Source of the DNA: Lachnospiraceae bacterium
GTDB taxonomy: Bacteria; Bacillota; Clostridia; Lachnospirales; Lachnospiraceae
Length of the DNA stretch: 64,000 nt
Reading direction: 5' to 3'
Assembly (NCBI GenBank): GCA_017619295.1
Contig: JAFZSQ010000019.1
Coordinates: 1 to 64,000, forward strand
In this document: positions 8,445 through 18,004 of the stretch, piece by piece
Layout of the letters: every line of letters begins with the position of its first letter
Numbering within the stretch: the first letter of the stretch is position 1
Program-made: the position numbers and the translations under genes
Notes under the pieces: generated by a model
The model's input: only the letters and a program-made list of their open reading frames with translations
Told to the model about the DNA's origin: nothing
The model's database searches: none

Positions 8445-9857
8445 ATGAAGATGAATAATGATATTTTTACCAATCGTCCGGTGACGATGAATAATAAGAA
8501 CAACCTCTTGGAGATTGAGGAGCATATGTACATCCTTGATGATGTACCGAAACCAAACGTATTCAGAAATATGTTTCCTTATTCTGAGATTCCTAAGATT
8601 CCTTTCAACGACAGAATTGTTCCTCACAACATGCCGAAGGATATTTGGATTACAGATACAACTTTCAGAGACGGTCAGCAATCAAGGGCTCCCTACACAA
8701 CAGAGCAGATTGTTACCATTTATGATTATCTCCACAAACTTGGCGGTAAGAACGGAATGATTCGTCAGTCTGAGTTCTTCCTCTATTCTAAGAAGGACAG
8801 AGACGCTGTATACAAGTGTATGGAGAGGGGATATGAGTTCCCTGAAGTAACCAGCTGGATAAGAGCCAGCAAGGAAGACTTTAAACTTGTTAAAGAAATT
8901 GGAATGAAGGAAACAGGAATTCTTGTTTCATGTTCCGATTATCATATTTTCCTTAAACTTAAGATGACAAGAAAACAGGCTATGGAACATTACCTCAGTG
9001 TTGTTGAAGATGCCTTGGAAGAGGGAATTGCCGTAAGATGTCATCTTGAGGATATTACAAGAGCAGATATTTACGGATTTGTTGTTCCGTTCTGCCTTGA
9101 GCTTATGAAGCTTTCCGAGAGATACAAAATACCTGTAAAGATCAGAGCGTGCGATACAATGGGGTATGGCGTTAACTACCCCGGTGCCGTTATCCCCAGA
9201 AGCGTTCCCGGGATTATTTATGCGCTTCATACTCATGCAGGTGTACCTCACGAGTGGCTTGAGTGGCACGGACATAACGATTTCTACAAGGCTGTTGTTA
9301 ACTCAACCACAGCATGGTTATATGGATGCTGCGCAGTTAACACATCACTCTTTGGTATTGGTGAGAGAACAGGTAATACACCTCTTGAAGCAATGGTATT
9401 TGAGTATGCTCAGCTTAAGGGCACACTTAACGGAATGGATACATCCGTTATTACCGAGCTTGCCGAGTATTATGAGAAAGAAATCGGTTATCAGATTCCT
9501 CCCAGAACTCCTTTCGTAGGAAAGAATTTCAACGTTACAAGAGCCGGAATTCATGCAGACGGACTTCTTAAGAACGAGGAAATATACAATATCTTTGATA
9601 CAGAGAAATTCCTTAACAGACCTGTTGTTTGTGCTATTTCAAATACTTCGGGACTTGCAGGAATTGCACACTGGATCAATACGAAATATCATCTTACAGG
9701 TGCTGATCAGATGGATAAGAATTCAGACTTCGTTCATTTCATTAAAGCCTGGGTTGATGAGCAGTATGCAAACGGTCGTGTAACAGTAATGACAGACGAT
9801 GAAATGCATGATAAAATTTGTGAGGTCGCACCTGAGTTTAATCTCAAATTTGCATAA
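8445..9857 (+). CDS. Re-citrate synthase (isopropylmalate synthase-like)
   Basis: A 470-residue member of the DRE-TIM metallolyase family. The signature DTTFRDGQQ is at 71-79 and the metal-binding HGHND motif near 276-280. The long N-terminal lead and overall sequence resemble the Re-face citrate synthase of Clostridium kluyveri more than LeuA or homocitrate synthase, and the LeuA C-terminal regulatory domain is absent. The reaction would be oxaloacetate plus acetyl-CoA to citrate. Isocitrate dehydrogenase two genes downstream supports this role over leucine synthesis. Aconitase is not in the window. AGAGGG lies 8 bases upstream of the ATG; a second in-frame ATG two codons later is possible. 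Confidence 0.8.
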   Translation: MKMNNDIFTNRPVTMNNKNNLLEIEEHMYILDDVPKPNVFRNMFPYSEIPKIPFNDRIVPHNMPKDIWITDTTFRDGQQSRAPYTTEQIVTIYDYLHKLGGKNGMIRQSEFFLYSKKDRDAVYKCMERGYEFPEVTSWIRASKEDFKLVKEIGMKETGILVSCSDYHIFLKLKMTRKQAMEHYLSVVEDALEEGIAVRCHLEDITRADIYGFVVPFCLELMKLSERYKIPVKIRACDTMGYGVNYPGAVIPRSVPGIIYALHTHAGVPHEWLEWHGHNDFYKAVVNSTTAWLYGCCAVNTSLFGIGERTGNTPLEAMVFEYAQLKGTLNGMDTSVITELAEYYEKEIGYQIPPRTPFVGKNFNVTRAGIHADGLLKNEEIYNIFDTEKFLNRPVVCAISNTSGLAGIAHWINTKYHLTGADQMDKNSDFVHFIKAWVDEQYANGRVTVMTDDEMHDKICEVAPEFNLKFA

Positions 9858-9877
9858 CCAAAACACGGAGGTGTATT

Positions 9878-10582
9878 GTGGGCGATTACGATGTTAAGCA
9901 GGAAGTAACAGATAAGTACTCTTTGAGAGGACGCGTTTTTTCCAAGATAAGAGATGACATCTTAAGCGGTGTCTACAAAGAGCATGAGGAACTTAAAGAG
10001 GTATCAATTTCTGAGAGCATGGGAGTCTCCAGAACTCCTGTCAGAGAGGCTTTAAGACAGCTTGAGCTTGAGGGTCTTGTTCAGATTATACCTAATAAGG
10101 GAGCCTATGTAACCGGCATCACAGAGAAGGATGTTAAGGATATATACATGATCAGGTCCAGACTTGAGGGATTATGCGCCATGTGGGCGTGTGAGAATAT
10201 TACTCCTGAGCAGATGGATGAGATGGAAGAGAACGTTTATCTTGCCAAATTCCATGCTAAGAAGGGCCATCTTGAGCAGTTGGCGGAACTGGACAACAGA
10301 TTCCATGACATTATGTATGAGGCATGCGATTCCAAGATGCTTGAGCACCTGTTAAAGGACTTCCATCAGTATGTTTTGAGAGTGCGTAAGAAGACCTTAA
10401 GCAGTAAGGAAAGAGGTTTGGCCTCAAATGCCGAGCATGAGGCTATCATGGAGGCTATTAAGGCCAAAGATGAGAAGGCAGCTGAGAAGCTGGCACATCA
10501 GCACATGATTAATGCCTATGAAAACATGGTTAAAAACGGCCTTCCTCAGATTTTTACAAAAGAAGAAAATAATGAAGAATAA
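9878..10582 (+). CDS. GntR-family transcriptional regulator, FCD (FadR) subfamily
   Basis: A 234-residue DNA-binding protein. The winged helix-turn-helix spans about 15-80 (SMGVSRTPVREALRQLE is the recognition region). The helical FCD effector domain spans about 85-220 and carries its expected metal ligands Asp139, His143, His187 and His209. FCD domains commonly sense carboxylates such as citrate or 2-oxoglutarate. The gene lies between citrate synthase and isocitrate dehydrogenase, so it probably controls this operon, perhaps through the ATTGTATACAAT palindrome at 8374-8385. The start is GTG at 9878, with GGAGG 7 bases upstream. Confidence 0.85.
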   Translation: MGDYDVKQEVTDKYSLRGRVFSKIRDDILSGVYKEHEELKEVSISESMGVSRTPVREALRQLELEGLVQIIPNKGAYVTGITEKDVKDIYMIRSRLEGLCAMWACENITPEQMDEMEENVYLAKFHAKKGHLEQLAELDNRFHDIMYEACDSKMLEHLLKDFHQYVLRVRKKTLSSKERGLASNAEHEAIMEAIKAKDEKAAEKLAHQHMINAYENMVKNGLPQIFTKEENNEE

Positions 10583-10594
10583 GTGGAGAGTATA

Positions 10595-11803
10595 ATGAGT
10601 AAAATTCAAATGACCACACCCCTGGTTGAGATGGACGGGGATGAGATGACAAGAATTTTATGGCAGATGATTAAGGATGAACTTATCCTGCCATTTGTTG
10701 ATTTAAAGACTGAGTATTATGATCTTGGCCTTGAAAACAGAAACAATACTGATGATAAGGTAACGGTTGAGTCGGCCAATGCCACAAAGAAATACGGCGT
10801 TGCTGTTAAGTGCGCAACCATCACACCCAATGCTGCAAGAATGACCGAGTACAACCTTAAGGAGATGTGGAAGAGCCCCAACGGCACAATTCGTTCAATC
10901 CTTGACGGAACTGTATTCAGAACCCCTATTCTTGTAAAAGGCATCAAACCCTACGTTTCCAACTGGACCAAACCTATTACAATCGCAAGACATGCATATG
11001 GCGATGTTTACAAGAACACCGAGATGAAGATTGAGGATGCATGTAAGGCAGAACTTGTTGTTACAGATAAGAACGGCAAGGAAACCAGACAGCTTATACA
11101 CGATTTCAAGGGTGCGGGAGTTCTTCAGGGACAGCACAACACAGTTGATTCCATCACAAGTTTTGCAAAGAGCTGCTTTAATTATGCTCTTGCCACAAAG
11201 CAGGATTTGTGGTTTTCAACCAAGGATACAATTTCCAAGAAGTATGATCATACTTTCAAGGATATTTTCCAGGATTTGTATGACAATGAATATAAGGATG
11301 CCTTCGAAAAGGCAGGCATTACTTATTTCTACACCCTTATTGATGATGCCGTAGCAAGAGTAATAAGAAGCGAAGGCGGATTTATCTGGGCGTTAAAGAA
11401 CTATGACGGCGATGTTATGAGTGATATGGTTGCCACAGCTTACGGTGATCTTTCCATGATGACATCTGTACTTGTAAGCCCTGACGGAAATTACGAGTAC
11501 GAAGCTGCTCACGGAACGGTACAGAGACATTACTATAAGCACCTTAAAGGCGAAGAGACTTCAACAAACTCCATCGCTACAATTGCTGCATGGGCCGGTG
11601 CTTTGAAGAAGAGAGGCGAGCTTGATAAGCTTCCCGAACTTGTTCATTTCGGCGATTGTCTCTTTGACGCTTGCGTAAAGACCGTTGAAAGGGGTAAAAT
11701 GACTAAGTCCCTTTCATCGATTTCCGAGTGTAAAGAACCTGTAATTCTTAACTCATTGGATTTCATAAAGGCAATAAGAGAAACCCTTGAGGAATTGTTA
11801 TGA
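10595..11803 (+). CDS. icd: NADP-dependent isocitrate dehydrogenase
   Basis: A 402-residue enzyme converting isocitrate to 2-oxoglutarate and CO2 with NADPH formation. It resembles the eukaryotic-type (IDH1-like) homodimeric family more than E. coli Icd: [13 protein letters not shown] at the N-terminus, SPNGTIR substrate loop and [11 protein letters not shown] coenzyme region. I place the start at ATG 10595 because GGAG at 10585-10588 is ideally spaced and the protein then aligns with family N-termini; an in-frame GTG directly after the previous stop (10583) would add four residues. Its stop overlaps the next ATG (ATGA). With the Re-citrate synthase it forms the oxidative TCA arm supplying glutamate. 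Confidence 0.92.
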   Translation: MSKIQMTTPLVEMDGDEMTRILWQMIKDELILPFVDLKTEYYDLGLENRNNTDDKVTVESANATKKYGVAVKCATITPNAARMTEYNLKEMWKSPNGTIRSILDGTVFRTPILVKGIKPYVSNWTKPITIARHAYGDVYKNTEMKIEDACKAELVVTDKNGKETRQLIHDFKGAGVLQGQHNTVDSITSFAKSCFNYALATKQDLWFSTKDTISKKYDHTFKDIFQDLYDNEYKDAFEKAGITYFYTLIDDAVARVIRSEGGFIWALKNYDGDVMSDMVATAYGDLSMMTSVLVSPDGNYEYEAAHGTVQRHYYKHLKGEETSTNSIATIAAWAGALKKRGELDKLPELVHFGDCLFDACVKTVERGKMTKSLSSISECKEPVILNSLDFIKAIRETLEELL

Positions 11804-13713
11804 TACTGAATGTTTCAGGAATATCAAAAAGTTTTTTAGAGGAACGCATTTTACAATGCGTTTCTTTTCATGTAGAAGATTACGAAAAAGTGGCTATTGT
11901 AGGCATTAACGGAGCGGGCAAAACCACTCTTTTAAGAATAATTGTGGGTGAGATGGCGCCTGATGAAGGTCTTGTTACTTTATCCAAAGGCAAAACCATA
12001 GGATATCTTAAACAAAACGATGCCGTTAATTCGGACAACTCCATATATGATGAGCTTCTCGGCGTTAAGAAGGACTTAACTGATATGGAGAAGCAGCTTC
12101 GTGAATACGAAGGCTTAATGAATACCTTGGAAGGCGCAGAGCTTGATACTCTCATGGACAAATATACCAAGCTTTCCAATTCGTTTGATCTGGCAGGTGG
12201 CTATATCTACAGATCAGAGATTGTAGGTGTTCTTTTGGGTCTTGGATTTACCAAGGAAGAGTTCGACAAGAAGGTTAATACCTTATCGGGAGGCCAGAAG
12301 ACCAGGGTGGCTCTTGGCAAGCTTCTTCTTTCAAAACCGGATCTTATTATCCTTGATGAGCCTACCAACCATCTTGATATGAATTCCATAGCTTGGCTTG
12401 AGAACTATCTTTTAAACTACAATGGAGCAGTACTTGTTGTATCCCACGATAGATATTTCCTTGATAAAATTGCCACCAAGGTTATTGAAATTGATTCAAC
12501 AAGAGCTACCGTATTTCTTGGAAATTACTCCGACTATGCGGTTAAGAAAGAGGCCTTGAGGAATGAAAGATTAAAGGCTTATCTTAACCAGCAAAGAGAG
12601 ATAGCTCACCAGGAAGCAGTAATTGAGAAATTACGGTCTTTTAACAGAGAGAAATCCATAAAGAGGGCTGAAAGCCGCGTCAAGATGCTTGATAAGCTTG
12701 AACGCCTTGAAAAGCCCACCGAGATAGACGCAGACATGAAACTGGCCTTGATTCCAAGAGTCCTTTCGGGAAACGATGTACTTAGCGTACGAGGAATATC
12801 CAAAAGTTTTGGAGATAATCACCTGTTTGACGATGTCAGCTTTGAAATCAAGCGCGGCGAGCACGTGGCACTTATCGGCGATAACGGAACAGGCAAGACC
12901 ACAATTTTAAAGATTATTAATGGGCTTTTAGATGCCGACTCAGGAAAGATTGTGCTCGGAAGTAACGTTGAAGTGGGTTATTACGACCAGGAGCATCATG
13001 TACTTCATGATGATTCCACGCTTTTTGAAGAGATTTCAGACGAATATCCCGAGCTTAACAATACAGAAATAAGAAATACCCTGGCGGCTTTCCTTTTCAC
13101 AGGGGATGACGTGTTTAAGAGAATCAAGGAGATTTCCGGTGGAGAGAAGGGAAGAGTATCACTTGCAAAGCTGATGCTTTCAAACTCCAATTTTCTAATC
13201 CTTGATGAGCCTACAAACCACCTGGATATTCAATCTAAGGAAATCTTAGAGGATGCTTTAAACGATTATCTGGGAACAGTTTTTTATGTATCTCACGACA
13301 GATATTTCATTAACAGAACAGCCGACAGGATAATTGAGCTTAAGAACAACGGCCTTAAGGAATACCTTGGAAACTATGATTACTATCTGGAGAAACGTGA
13401 TGATACCCCTGTGGTAAAATCATCATCTTCTCAGGAGAAGAGCACACCTTCGGAAACCGCCGGCAAGCTTGATTACCAGGCTCAAAAGGCCGAGGCCGCA
13501 AGAAAGAGAAAAATCGAAAACGATCTCAAAAAATGCGAATCCGAAATTGCAACTCTTGAAGATAAGAAAGCGGTTCTTGAAGAGAAAATGAATGATATTT
13601 CCATAGCTACCAACTCTGTAAAGCTTCAGGAAGTAGTGAAGGAATTGACAGAAATTTCTGACAAACTTGATTTACTTTACGAAGAGTGGGAAAACCTTGC
13701 TTCCTTAGATTGA
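11800..13713 (+). CDS. ABC-F family ATPase (YdiF/Uup-like)
   Basis: A 637-residue soluble protein with two ABC cassettes and no membrane segments. Domain 1 has Walker [10 protein letters not shown] (35-43), signature LSGGQ (162-166) and Walker B LIILDEP (182-188). Domain 2 has GDNGTGKTT near 360, ISGGEKGR near 445 and FLILDEP near 467. A charged linker lies between the domains, and a C-terminal Lys/Glu coiled coil (about 540-637) is typical of Uup/YdiF. ABC-F proteins act on the ribosome as translation factors; some protect against antibiotics, but nothing here indicates resistance. In Bacillus subtilis ydiF also lies close to rex, so the synteny is conserved. Confidence 0.88.
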   Translation: MILNVSGISKSFLEERILQCVSFHVEDYEKVAIVGINGAGKTTLLRIIVGEMAPDEGLVTLSKGKTIGYLKQNDAVNSDNSIYDELLGVKKDLTDMEKQLREYEGLMNTLEGAELDTLMDKYTKLSNSFDLAGGYIYRSEIVGVLLGLGFTKEEFDKKVNTLSGGQKTRVALGKLLLSKPDLIILDEPTNHLDMNSIAWLENYLLNYNGAVLVVSHDRYFLDKIATKVIEIDSTRATVFLGNYSDYAVKKEALRNERLKAYLNQQREIAHQEAVIEKLRSFNREKSIKRAESRVKMLDKLERLEKPTEIDADMKLALIPRVLSGNDVLSVRGISKSFGDNHLFDDVSFEIKRGEHVALIGDNGTGKTTILKIINGLLDADSGKIVLGSNVEVGYYDQEHHVLHDDSTLFEEISDEYPELNNTEIRNTLAAFLFTGDDVFKRIKEISGGEKGRVSLAKLMLSNSNFLILDEPTNHLDIQSKEILEDALNDYLGTVFYVSHDRYFINRTADRIIELKNNGLKEYLGNYDYYLEKRDDTPVVKSSSSQEKSTPSETAGKLDYQAQKAEAARKRKIENDLKKCESEIATLEDKKAVLEEKMNDISIATNSVKLQEVVKELTEISDKLDLLYEEWENLASLD

Positions 13714-13738
13714 CAAGATTTTAACATCACTCTATAAT
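13710..13738 (+). promoter_or_regulatory. Perfect-consensus sigma-A promoter of rex
   Basis: TTGACA (13710-13715), 17 bases, TATAAT (13733-13738). Both boxes match the consensus fully. The -35 overlaps the stop codon of the ABC-F gene. A transcript would start near 13745, about 25 bases before the GTG of rex. Confidence 0.85.
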
Positions 13739-13746
13739 AGTAGAGT
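13729..13746 (+). promoter_or_regulatory. Inverted repeat over the rex -10 box
   Basis: ACTCTA-TAATAG-TAGAGT is a 6+6 inverted repeat with a 6-base centre that covers the -10 element and the predicted start point. It does not match the known Rex operator pattern (TTGTGA or TTGTTA half-sites), so the binding protein, if any, is unknown. Confidence 0.4.
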
Positions 13747-13770
13747 ACACTAAAGCAGGAGGAATAAGCT

Positions 13771-14409
13771 GTGGAGGAAAAAGAGATATCACAGGCCGTC
13801 ATCGGTCGTCTTCCCAGGTATTTCAGATATTTGGGAGAATTGCGTGACAAGGGGGTTGAACGCATATCTTCACAGGAATTGTCCAAGCTGATGAAAGTTA
13901 CTGCCAGCCAGATAAGGCAGGACTTCAACAATTTTGGCGGCTTTGGACAACAGGGGTATGGATATAACGTAAATTACCTCTATGATGAAATCGGTAAGAT
14001 TTTAGGTCTTGATAAGGCTCATCATCTTATTATCATCGGAAGCGGTAATCTGGGTCAGGCAATTGCCAATTACATGAACTTTGAAAGAAGGGGCTTTATT
14101 TTTAAAGGTATCTTTGATAATAATCCTGCCCTTAAAGGCAAGGTTGTAAGAGGCCTGGAAATTCAACCCATGGAAAACATGGAGGCATTCATTAAGGACA
14201 ATGATGTAGATATCGCGGTTTTGACTATTCCCAAAACAGCAGCGGTTTCTGTAGCAGAGGTCCTTGTTAAGAATGGAATCAAAGCCATCTGGAACTTCGC
14301 ACATTGTGATTTGAATGTGGGCGATGATGTAGTTGTTGAGAACGTTCACCTTACGGACAGCCTTCTTAAGCTTTCCTATAACTTTAATTGCAAAAATAAG
14401 AATTCGTAA
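13771..14409 (+). CDS. rex: Redox-sensing transcriptional repressor Rex
   Basis: A 212-residue NADH/NAD+-sensing repressor of fermentation and redox genes. The N-terminal winged helix (about 1-75) includes RISSQELSKLM and SQIRQDFNNFGGFG, the strongly conserved Rex region. A Rossmann fold follows, with GSGNLGQA near 90-97. The length fits the family (about 210). The start is GTG at 13771 with AGGAGGA 7 bases upstream. It has its own consensus promoter and is followed by the coiled-coil gene. It probably adjusts NADH-consuming genes elsewhere; NfnAB in this window also concerns NAD(P)H balance. Confidence 0.95.
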   Translation: MEEKEISQAVIGRLPRYFRYLGELRDKGVERISSQELSKLMKVTASQIRQDFNNFGGFGQQGYGYNVNYLYDEIGKILGLDKAHHLIIIGSGNLGQAIANYMNFERRGFIFKGIFDNNPALKGKVVRGLEIQPMENMEAFIKDNDVDIAVLTIPKTAAVSVAEVLVKNGIKAIWNFAHCDLNVGDDVVVENVHLTDSLLKLSYNFNCKNKNS

Positions 14410-14433
14410 TAAGTGAAACAGAGGTGACTTTGC

Positions 14434-15036
14434 GTGGCTAAGAGTGAAAAGGCTTTTAAAAACGCTTTATTGGGCAAGAAATTACCTATTCTTACTCTTG
14501 ACAATAAATGGCACAGACTTTTTACCCAAGCGGAACAAAACAGCGAAATCAATAGACTTGCAGAGAAACTGAATGAGCTTTTGATGCGCCAGGGCAAGCT
14601 TAATACGGAATCCAAAGAACTTAGAGCCATCAAGAAGAAGCTTCTTGATGAAATTGTTAACAGTCAGGCTGACATGAACGGCAATCCGGACAAGAAAACC
14701 CAAAAGAAGCTTGACGAAAACAAACGTCTTATAGATGAGGCTAACGATAAGCTCGAGGCATACATGGATGAATTGAAGTTTCTTCCCGGCGAGATCGATA
14801 AGGTCAATTATGATCTTATGCTTGCCACTATGGATGCCTGCTATGATTACCTGACAGACAATGCCAAGGAAGTCAAAGATATCGATGCCTGGATAAGCGC
14901 AATGCGAATTGAGCTAAAGAAAAACATTATCAAGAAGCAGGCAAAGGAAGCAAAGAATAAGGAAATGTATTCTTATATGCATGACATATTCGGGGCTTCT
15001 GTAATTGAACTTTTTGATATGAAGTATGACATGTAA
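14434..15036 (+). CDS. Coiled-coil protein of unknown function
   Basis: A 200-residue soluble protein that I do not recognise. It is rich in Lys, Glu, Asn and Leu, with heptad-like helical segments at about 35-115 and a predicted helical C-terminal part (about 120-190). There is no signal peptide, membrane segment or catalytic motif. The start is GTG at 14434 after GAGGTG at 14421-14426. It sits 24 bases after rex and before alr, probably in the rex transcript. It may be a structural or scaffolding protein; no function can be assigned. Confidence 0.7.
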   Translation: MAKSEKAFKNALLGKKLPILTLDNKWHRLFTQAEQNSEINRLAEKLNELLMRQGKLNTESKELRAIKKKLLDEIVNSQADMNGNPDKKTQKKLDENKRLIDEANDKLEAYMDELKFLPGEIDKVNYDLMLATMDACYDYLTDNAKEVKDIDAWISAMRIELKKNIIKKQAKEAKNKEMYSYMHDIFGASVIELFDMKYDM

Positions 15037-15040
15037 AACA

Positions 15041-15071
15041 AAGCTCTTTTTCCGTCATGGGAGAAGAGCTT
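15041..15071 (+). promoter_or_regulatory. Stem-loop before alr
   Basis: AAGCTCTT (15041-15048) and AAGAGCTT (15064-15071) pair perfectly. The stem extends inward to about 13 pairs with two G-T wobbles around a GTCAT loop. No T-run follows, so it is not a standard terminator. It begins just after the stop of the coiled-coil gene and ends 9 bases before the GAGG ribosome site of alr, so an RNA processing or stability role is possible. Confidence 0.5.
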
Positions 15072-15090
15072 AAACTTTGAGGTTTTTGAT

Positions 15091-16218
15091 ATGAATATTA
15101 GTAAGAGGGTTTACGCCAAGGTTGACTTGGATATCATCGAAGAAAACTTAAAGACCATACATAGTATGACATCGCCTGATACAGGTATTTACGCGGTTGT
15201 TAAGGCCGATGCTTACGGACATGGAGCTGAGAAGGTTACGAACAGACTTCAAGAGCTTGATTATGTTAAGGGCTTTTGTGTTGCAACCCTTGAGGAAGGC
15301 ATTTCTTTAAGGGATTCGGGCATAACCAAAAAGATATTGATTCTTGGCTATTCATTCCCTGAACAGTACGAGGAATTAATCAAATACGATATTACGCCCT
15401 GTATCTTCAGGGAAGATAATATAGAAGCTCTTAATGCTGCTGCCAAGAAACTTAACAAAGTGGTAAAAGTCCATGTTAAAGTGGACACTGGAATGGGCAG
15501 AATCGGCATAACTCCCGATGAGGAAGGACTTTCATTTGTAAAGAAGCTTATGGAAGCCCCCAATATTGAACCTGAAGGAGTTTTCACCCATTTTGCCAGG
15601 GCTGATGAGACAGATAAGAGCGCTGCCATGAAGCAGCTTAAGGTCTTTAATGATTTTATAAACCTTGTAAAGGATAAGCTTGGGTACGGCTTCCCTGTGA
15701 GACACTGTTCCAATTCGGCTTCAATACTTACTATTCCTGAGGCCAATATGGACATTGTACGCCCCGGAATAATCATTTACGGACTTTCACCTTCCGATGA
15801 AGTTACAGCCCCTGATTTTAAGCTTAAACCTGCCCTTTCTCTTTACAGTTCAATCACATATCTGAAAGAGGTTAAAGCCGGGACACCTATTAGCTATGGC
15901 GGGACTTATGTGGCGAAAAAAGACACTTTGGTAGCCACCGTGCCTGTTGGTTATGGAGACGGTTATCCAAGGTCCTTATCCAATAAGGGATTTTGCCTTG
16001 TAAGAGGCCGGAAGGTTCCGATTATCGGAAGAGTATGTATGGACCAGTTTATGCTGGATGTAACAGATGTTAAGGGCGTGTCCCTTGACGATGAAGTGGT
16101 CCTTATCGGTGGGGATAAAGACCTGTCCATTACAACTGATGAACTTGGTGTTTTGTCCGATAGATTCAACTACGAACTTGTATGTGATTTGGGCAAGAGA
16201 GTAGGCAGGATTTATTGA
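15091..16218 (+). CDS. alr: Alanine racemase
   Basis: A 375-residue PLP enzyme making D-alanine for peptidoglycan. The PLP lysine is Lys38 in AVVKADAYGHGA, and the second catalytic base is Tyr269 in ISYGGTYV. The N-terminal TIM-barrel and C-terminal beta domain (GRVCMDQFMLDV) are both complete and the length is usual. GAGG precedes the ATG. It follows a stem-loop and is the last gene before a new promoter at the end of its own coding region. Confidence 0.95.
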   Translation: MNISKRVYAKVDLDIIEENLKTIHSMTSPDTGIYAVVKADAYGHGAEKVTNRLQELDYVKGFCVATLEEGISLRDSGITKKILILGYSFPEQYEELIKYDITPCIFREDNIEALNAAAKKLNKVVKVHVKVDTGMGRIGITPDEEGLSFVKKLMEAPNIEPEGVFTHFARADETDKSAAMKQLKVFNDFINLVKDKLGYGFPVRHCSNSASILTIPEANMDIVRPGIIIYGLSPSDEVTAPDFKLKPALSLYSSITYLKEVKAGTPISYGGTYVAKKDTLVATVPVGYGDGYPRSLSNKGFCLVRGRKVPIIGRVCMDQFMLDVTDVKGVSLDDEVVLIGGDKDLSITTDELGVLSDRFNYELVCDLGKRVGRIY

Positions 16219-16243
16219 CGCAAAATATACAAAATGATATATT
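16215..16243 (+). promoter_or_regulatory. Promoter of the yebC gene
   Basis: TTGACG (16215-16220) and TATATT (16238-16243) with a 17-base spacer. The -35 starts at the alr stop codon. The leader contains AAGGAG twice (near 16261 and 16272) before the ATG at 16284. Confidence 0.6.
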
Positions 16244-16283
16244 TAAAAGAGCAATTTTATTAAGGAGATTTAAGGAGTAATTT

Positions 16284-17015
16284 ATGTCAGGACATTCAAA
16301 ATTTGCCAATATCAAACATAAAAAAGAGAAGAACGATGCCGCTAAGGGTAAAATCTTTACCATCATCGGCCGTGAAATTGCAGTAGCAGTTAAAGAGGGC
16401 GGTCCCGATCCCGCAAACAACTTTAAACTTGCTACAGTTATTGCCAAGGCTAAGGCCAACAACATGCCCAACGATACCATCGAGCGTGGTATCAAGAAGG
16501 CTGCCGGTGACGCAGGCAACGTTAACTATGAATATGCTACATACGAAGGATACGGCCCTAACGGTATCGCTATCATCGTTGATACACTTACAGATAACAA
16601 GAACAGAACCGCTGCAAACGTAAGAAGCGCATTTACAAAGGGCCAGGGTAACGTTGGTACTCCCGGATGCGTATCATTTATGTTTGACAAGAAGGGCCAG
16701 ATTATTATCGATAAGGAAGAGTGCGACAAGGATGCAGACGACCTTATGATGATGGCTCTTGATGCAGGTGCAGATGACTTCAATGAAGAGGATGACAGCT
16801 TTGAAATTCTTACTGATCCCGATGCATTTGAAGAGGTAAGAGAAGCACTTGAGAAGGAAGGCATCGCAATGGCTTCCGCTGAGGTTACAATGATTCCTCA
16901 GAACTATGTAAAGCTTACAGACGAGACTGCTATTAAGAACCTTCAGAGAACCCTTGATTTACTCGAGGATGATGACGACGTTCAGGCAGTATATCATAAC
17001 TGGGACGAGGAATAA
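16284..17015 (+). CDS. yebC: YebC/PmpR family regulator
   Basis: A 243-residue protein of the widespread YebC/TACO1 family. The N-terminal [14 protein letters not shown] and the acidic C-terminal half ([13 protein letters not shown]) are diagnostic and the length is standard. Members have been described as DNA-binding regulators and, more recently, as translation factors helping ribosomes through difficult proline-containing stretches. In many bacteria yebC neighbours ruvC; here it is followed by a glycosyltransferase 9 bases downstream. AAGGAG precedes the ATG. Confidence 0.95.
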   Translation: MSGHSKFANIKHKKEKNDAAKGKIFTIIGREIAVAVKEGGPDPANNFKLATVIAKAKANNMPNDTIERGIKKAAGDAGNVNYEYATYEGYGPNGIAIIVDTLTDNKNRTAANVRSAFTKGQGNVGTPGCVSFMFDKKGQIIIDKEECDKDADDLMMMALDAGADDFNEEDDSFEILTDPDAFEEVREALEKEGIAMASAEVTMIPQNYVKLTDETAIKNLQRTLDLLEDDDDVQAVYHNWDEE

Positions 17016-17024
17016 TATTTTTCT

Positions 17025-17984
17025 ATGAATAACGATAGGCTCGCCATCGTTGTGCCCTGCTATAACGAAGAGGAAATGCTTGCCATTTCTTCAGAAACCT
17101 TACGGGGCGTTATCGATGAACTTGTTTCTCAAAACAAAATAGCGGCTGATTCCTTTATCCTTTTTGTTGATGACGGAAGTAAGGATAATACCTGGAGTCT
17201 TATTGAGAAGGAACACGAAGCTCACCCTGAAAATGTTAAGGGACTTAAGCTTTCCGGTAATGTGGGACATCAATATGCCCTTACTGCAGGCCTTCTTAAA
17301 GCAATGGACTACAGTGATGTGACAGTATCCATTGATGCGGATTTACAGGACGACGTCTCTGTTATCAGCGAGATGATAGATAAGTTCCATGAAGGAAACG
17401 AGATAGTATACGGTGTTCGTAACGACAGAGGGACCGACAGCTTCTTTAAGCGTAATTCCGCTCAGGCTTTTTATAAAATAATGGCCAAGATGGGTGTTAA
17501 GACTGTTTATAATCACGCTGACTTCAGGCTTATGTCTAAGAAAGCTCTTACAGAGTTTTCAAAATATGAAGAATCGAATCTTTTCTTAAGAGGCATGGTT
17601 CCTCTTTTGGGATTTAAATCAGACAGTGTTTACTACAGCAGAAAAGAGAGAGTTGCAGGAAAGTCCAAGTACCCTTTGAGAAAAATGATTTCTCTTGCTT
17701 TCAACGGAATTTCTTCATTCTCCGTAAAGCCCATTGAATTAATTACCTGGATGGGCGGACTTATAATCGTTTGCTGTTTTCTCGCTGCAATATATGCCTT
17801 TGTTTCCTACTTCACAGGAAATGTTGAGAAGGGCTGGACATCTCTTATTTTATCTATCTGGTTTATAGGCGGAGTTCAGCTTTTAAGTATCGGCCTCATC
17901 GGCCAGTATATAGGCAAAATATATGTTGAGGTTAAACATCGACCTCGTTATCACGAAGAAAAATGGTTATACGATAACAAATAA
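17025..17984 (+). CDS. GT2 family glycosyltransferase (GtrB/DPM1-like) with two C-terminal membrane helices
   Basis: A 319-residue enzyme. The GT-A domain begins IVVPCYNEEE, with FVDDGSKDNT and the metal-binding region IDADLQDD. Two transmembrane helices lie at about 243-265 and 278-298. This layout matches polyprenyl-phosphate glucosyl/mannosyl transferases such as GtrB, which load a sugar onto undecaprenyl phosphate on the inner face of the membrane. The sugar and acceptor are not determinable. The polytopic protein 20 bases downstream could be the partner that uses or flips the lipid-linked sugar. Confidence 0.88.
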   Translation: MNNDRLAIVVPCYNEEEMLAISSETLRGVIDELVSQNKIAADSFILFVDDGSKDNTWSLIEKEHEAHPENVKGLKLSGNVGHQYALTAGLLKAMDYSDVTVSIDADLQDDVSVISEMIDKFHEGNEIVYGVRNDRGTDSFFKRNSAQAFYKIMAKMGVKTVYNHADFRLMSKKALTEFSKYEESNLFLRGMVPLLGFKSDSVYYSRKERVAGKSKYPLRKMISLAFNGISSFSVKPIELITWMGGLIIVCCFLAAIYAFVSYFTGNVEKGWTSLILSIWFIGGVQLLSIGLIGQYIGKIYVEVKHRPRYHEEKWLYDNK

Positions 17985-18004
17985 TACTCTTGGGGGTTTA
18001 AAAG

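Noticed and set aside
11800..13713. ABC-F gene as an antibiotic resistance determinant
   Set aside because: The sequence and the neighbouring rex fit the housekeeping YdiF/Uup type; no resistance-type features can be shown from the sequence.
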